NCBI GenBank assembly: GCA_916048145.1
Contig: CAJZGT010000050.1
Location: 1-8,865 of the forward strand
DNA from: an uncultured Streptococcus sp.
GTDB taxonomy: Bacteria > Bacillota > Bacilli > Lactobacillales > Streptococcaceae
Direction: 5' to 3'
DNA: 8,865 nt
Shown: positions 6,498 through 8,865 of the stretch, one piece after another
Layout: each line of letters opens with the position of its first letter
Numbering within the stretch: position 1 is the stretch's first letter
Position numbers and translations under genes: made by a program
The notes under the pieces: model-generated
Databases searched by the model: none
The model's input: the letters and a program-made list of their open reading frames with translations, nothing else
What the model was told of the DNA's origin: nothing

Positions 6498-8467
6498 TCT
6501 TCTTTCTCCTTTTCCTTTATTTCATTTAATACAATTTCTGTCAGTTTTTCACCTGCTTCTGACAAGGTTAAATCTTTAATTTGAGCTGCTGCCAAATTGA
6601 AGTGACCTCCACCTCCCAACTCTTCCATGATCCGTTGTACATTCAGTTTACTACGACTTCGAGCTGAGATAGAGATAAATCCTTGTGTGTTCTTCGCAAG
6701 AACAAAACTCGCTTCAATACCTGACATAGCTAACATGGCATCTGCTGCCTTACTAATAACAACTGTGTCATAACATTTCGAGTCCTTAGCCTCTGCTATT
6801 AGTACATCTGAACCTAATTTACGTCCCTGTAAAATCAGTTCATTGACCTCACGATATTCTTCAAAATCTGTCGCAGCGATTTCTTGGATAGCAATACTAT
6901 CACTTCCGCGCGTTCTGAGATAGCTAGCAACATCAAATGTCCGACTAGTCACTCGTGAGGTGAAATTTTTAGTATCCAACATCATACCAGCCATCAAAAC
7001 ACTGGCCTGCATACGACTCAAACGATTTTTCTTAGAATTCTGGAACTGAATCAATTCCGTTACCAACTCACTGGCACTACTTGCACCACTTTCGATATAA
7101 GTAATAACCGCATTATCTGGAAAATCCTGATCCCGTCTGTGGTGGTCGATGACGATGGTTTGGGTAAATAAATCATAAAAATCTTTTGATAAAGTTAAAG
7201 CTGTCTTTGAATGGTCTACAAGAATCAACAAAGAACGATTGGTCACCATCCCCATTGCATCCTTAACAGACAACAACTTCGTAACTCCTTCTTTTTCTAA
7301 GAATGAAACAGCTCGTCCAATATCCGGCGACATTTGTTCTTCATCATAAATAGCATAGCTATTTTCAGTCACATTGCTGGCAAATAACTGCATACCTACA
7401 GCAGAACCCAAAGCATCCATATCTAGATTTTTGTGACCAACTACAAAAACCTGATCCACACTTCGAATCTTATCTGAAATAGCTGTCATCATAGCGCGCG
7501 TACGTGTACGTGTACGCTTGATTGAGGCAGCAGACCCACCACCAAAATAAACTGGATTTTTCGTTTCGTCGTTTTCCTTGACAACCACCTGGTCGCCACC
7601 ACGCACTTCAGCCAAGTTCAAGTTGAGCAATGCAACTTTCCCTATCTCATCATGATTTCCATCACCATAAGAAAATCCCATACTTAAGGTCAATGGCAAC
7701 TGTCTCTGTTTCGACTCTTCTCTGAAAGCATCAATAACAGAAAATTTATCTTTCATCAATCCCTCAAGCACCGTGTAGTCCGTAAATAGATAAAAACGAT
7801 CCATACTCACTCGACGGGAGAACATGGCATGCTTCCCAGCAAATTCTGAAACAAAATTTGCTACAAAACTATTGATATGACTGATATCAGACTCCGATGT
7901 TTCATCTTCTAAGTCATCGTAGTTGTCAACAGAAACGACACCAATCACAGGCCGACTCGTTACTAACTCGACAGTCGCTTCGTATTCTCCAGACACATCA
8001 AAAAAGTAAAGAACTCCAGATGCCTTGTCCATATGAACCGAATAGCGGGTCTCACCCAAGGTGGCATAAGAACCTGGATTCCCCACAGAAGCCTTGATAA
8101 TAGTCTGAATTAAGGCTATATCAACCTCTCCCTCTTCAGTTGTTAAAATTAGCTCTGCATACGGATTAAACCACTCTACCTCCCCACTAGATAAATCTAG
8201 TTTTAAAACACCAACCGGCATCTGATCCAATAAAGTATTCAAGCTGTTTTCTGCCTGATGATTCACATATTGAATTTGTTTAATTTCTCTATTTTCATAC
8301 TTTTTTTTATTCCAGATGAATAAAATCAAATAAAGAAGCACAAATAAAAATAAAACACCAATTGTTACTATATTATTTTTTGAAAAAAGAATCATCACTG
8401 TCAGAATTCCGAAGGTTATAATCCCAAGTAGAATCACCGAAAACGGAGTCAATTTAATTTTTTTCAT
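6494..8467 (-). CDS. gdpP: Cyclic-di-AMP phosphodiesterase GdpP (DHH/DHHA1 family)
   Basis: I choose ATG at 8467 (657 residues, the pneumococcal Pde1/GdpP length from memory) over the in-frame ATG at 8485. It has AAGAGG six bases upstream, whereas 8485 has no SD and abuts the -10 box. Residues 9-29 and 33-52 are two membrane segments, followed by a PAS-like domain (about 65-155, with [24 protein letters not shown]) and a degenerate GGDEF domain (about 170-300, RGGDQ at 289-293). The catalytic DHH domain begins near 339, with [13 protein letters not shown] (343-355), VDHS (417-420), DHH (441-443) and MLDTK (496-500). The DHHA1 part ends with [10 protein letters not shown] (618-627). In the family it hydrolyses c-di-AMP to pApA at the membrane, affecting potassium balance, wall stress and beta-lactam tolerance. 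Metal ligands appear intact. Confidence 0.96.
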   Translation of the reverse strand: MKKIKLTPFSVILLGIITFGILTVMILFSKNNIVTIGVLFLFVLLYLILFIWNKKKYENREIKQIQYVNHQAENSLNTLLDQMPVGVLKLDLSSGEVEWFNPYAELILTTEEGEVDIALIQTIIKASVGNPGSYATLGETRYSVHMDKASGVLYFFDVSGEYEATVELVTSRPVIGVVSVDNYDDLEDETSESDISHINSFVANFVSEFAGKHAMFSRRVSMDRFYLFTDYTVLEGLMKDKFSVIDAFREESKQRQLPLTLSMGFSYGDGNHDEIGKVALLNLNLAEVRGGDQVVVKENDETKNPVYFGGGSAASIKRTRTRTRAMMTAISDKIRSVDQVFVVGHKNLDMDALGSAVGMQLFASNVTENSYAIYDEEQMSPDIGRAVSFLEKEGVTKLLSVKDAMGMVTNRSLLILVDHSKTALTLSKDFYDLFTQTIVIDHHRRDQDFPDNAVITYIESGASSASELVTELIQFQNSKKNRLSRMQASVLMAGMMLDTKNFTSRVTSRTFDVASYLRTRGSDSIAIQEIAATDFEEYREVNELILQGRKLGSDVLIAEAKDSKCYDTVVISKAADAMLAMSGIEASFVLAKNTQGFISISARSRSKLNVQRIMEELGGGGHFNLAAAQIKDLTLSEAGEKLTEIVLNEIKEKEKEE

Positions 8468-8473
8468 TCTAAA

Positions 8474-8479
8474 CCTCTT
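8474..8479 (-). promoter_or_regulatory. Ribosome binding site that decides the gdpP start
   Basis: On the minus strand AAGAGG lies 6 bases before ATG at 8467. It falls inside the coding frame of the longer alternative that begins at 8485, and it favours the shorter 657-residue protein. Confidence 0.75.
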
Positions 8480-8486
8480 GCGCATT

Positions 8487-8495
8487 ATTATATCA
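8487..8495 (-). promoter_or_regulatory. Extended -10 promoter of the gdpP operon
   Basis: On the minus strand TGATATAAT is an extended -10 (TGn plus perfect TATAAT). The -35 region is weak: the best hexamer at 17-base spacing is TCGCTT. Transcription should begin near 8480, which leaves a leader of only about 13 bases that starts at the SD. This also excludes ATG 8485 as the translation start from this promoter. Confidence 0.6.
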
Positions 8496-8504
8496 CAAAT
8501 GCCC

Positions 8505-8522
8505 TTAAAAAGCGACTTTTAA
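8505..8522 (-). terminator. Weak AT-rich hairpin upstream of gdpP
   Basis: On the minus strand TTAAAAG, a 3-base loop TCG and CTTTTTAA form a short stem. It overlaps the expected -35 region of gdpP. It could end thiolase transcription or be chance; the stem is short and low in GC. Confidence 0.3.
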
Positions 8523-8559
8523 AAGAGGTAAATAGCCTGTTAATTATAGATTTATGAGC

Positions 8560-8593
8560 AAATAGGAGGATACATAAATCATCCCCCTGATTT
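8560..8593 (-). terminator. Bulged hairpin downstream of the thiolase gene
   Basis: On the minus strand AGGGGGAT pairs with ATCCTCCT (one G-U wobble) around a 9-base loop. The stem is extended by AAAT/ATTT beyond a single bulged C. It lies 37 bases past the thiolase stop. No U-run follows, so intrinsic termination is uncertain. Confidence 0.4.
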
Positions 8594-8629
8594 CCACTTA
8601 ACCTAATTCTATATCTTTATCTATCTGTT

Positions 8630-8865
<236 letters not shown>

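Noticed and set aside
6388..8097. Plus-strand frames at 6388-6579 and 7897-8097
   Set aside because: They are shadows of rplI and gdpP, which are clearly identified on the other strand.
8468..8485. Longer gdpP start adding six residues (MRKRFR)
   Set aside because: There is no SD before it, and it touches the -10 box; the inferred transcript would begin inside it.
8561..8580. AGGAGGAT on the plus strand as a start of a rightward gene
   Set aside because: No start codon lies at proper spacing, and the nearby ATG at 8553 meets TAG after two more codons. The motif is better explained as a hairpin arm.

Overview
The window reads as chromosome of a mitis-group Streptococcus close to S. mitis, S. 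oralis or S. pneumoniae. The evidence is a choline-binding fratricide hydrolase (CbpD), a surface protein with an almost exact PspA-type signal peptide, a gdpP-rplI-dnaB-veg block resembling the pneumococcal one, AT-rich intergenic DNA, and a likely ComX (cin) box. The species is inferred by family recognition from memory, without a database search. Every gene I can support lies on the minus strand, so transcription runs from high to low coordinates.

Right edge (8630-8865): the C-terminal 77 residues of a thiolase, probably acetyl-CoA C-acetyltransferase, followed by a 145-base gap with two weak hairpins and an extended -10 promoter. Centre right (4381-8467): a tight housekeeping cluster of gdpP (c-di-AMP phosphodiesterase), rplI (ribosomal protein L9; start overlaps the gdpP stop by 4 bases), dnaB (replicative helicase) and veg (small Veg-family protein, 1 base after dnaB). 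It ends in an intrinsic terminator that overlaps the veg stop codon.

Centre left (2934-4349): cbpD, a competence-induced murein hydrolase with a signal peptide, CHAP domain, two SH3b domains and four choline-binding repeats. A ComX-type box (TCCGAATA) lies directly next to the U-tract of the veg terminator, so the constitutive operon and the competence gene are separated within a few bases. A 329-base AT-rich gap follows. It holds a perfect 18-bp inverted repeat and a strong sigma-70 type promoter.

Left edge (1-2604): the first 868 residues of a large secreted coiled-coil surface protein whose C-terminus is outside the window. It has a PspA-like signal peptide, then two diverged copies of a ~300-325 residue Ala/Glu/Lys-rich coiled-coil module, then five F/Y-N/S-(S/G)GVN repeats, then a tandem run of 14-residue PAYAETG-type repeats that continues past the edge. 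This mosaic is the least ordinary object here. Its anchoring mode (choline-binding or LPXTG) cannot be decided from the window.

I see no rRNA, tRNA, CRISPR array, insertion sequence or phage gene. I do not see a new multi-gene system. The points most worth checking are the surface-protein mosaic, the perfect inverted repeat upstream of it, and the terminator/ComX-box junction.
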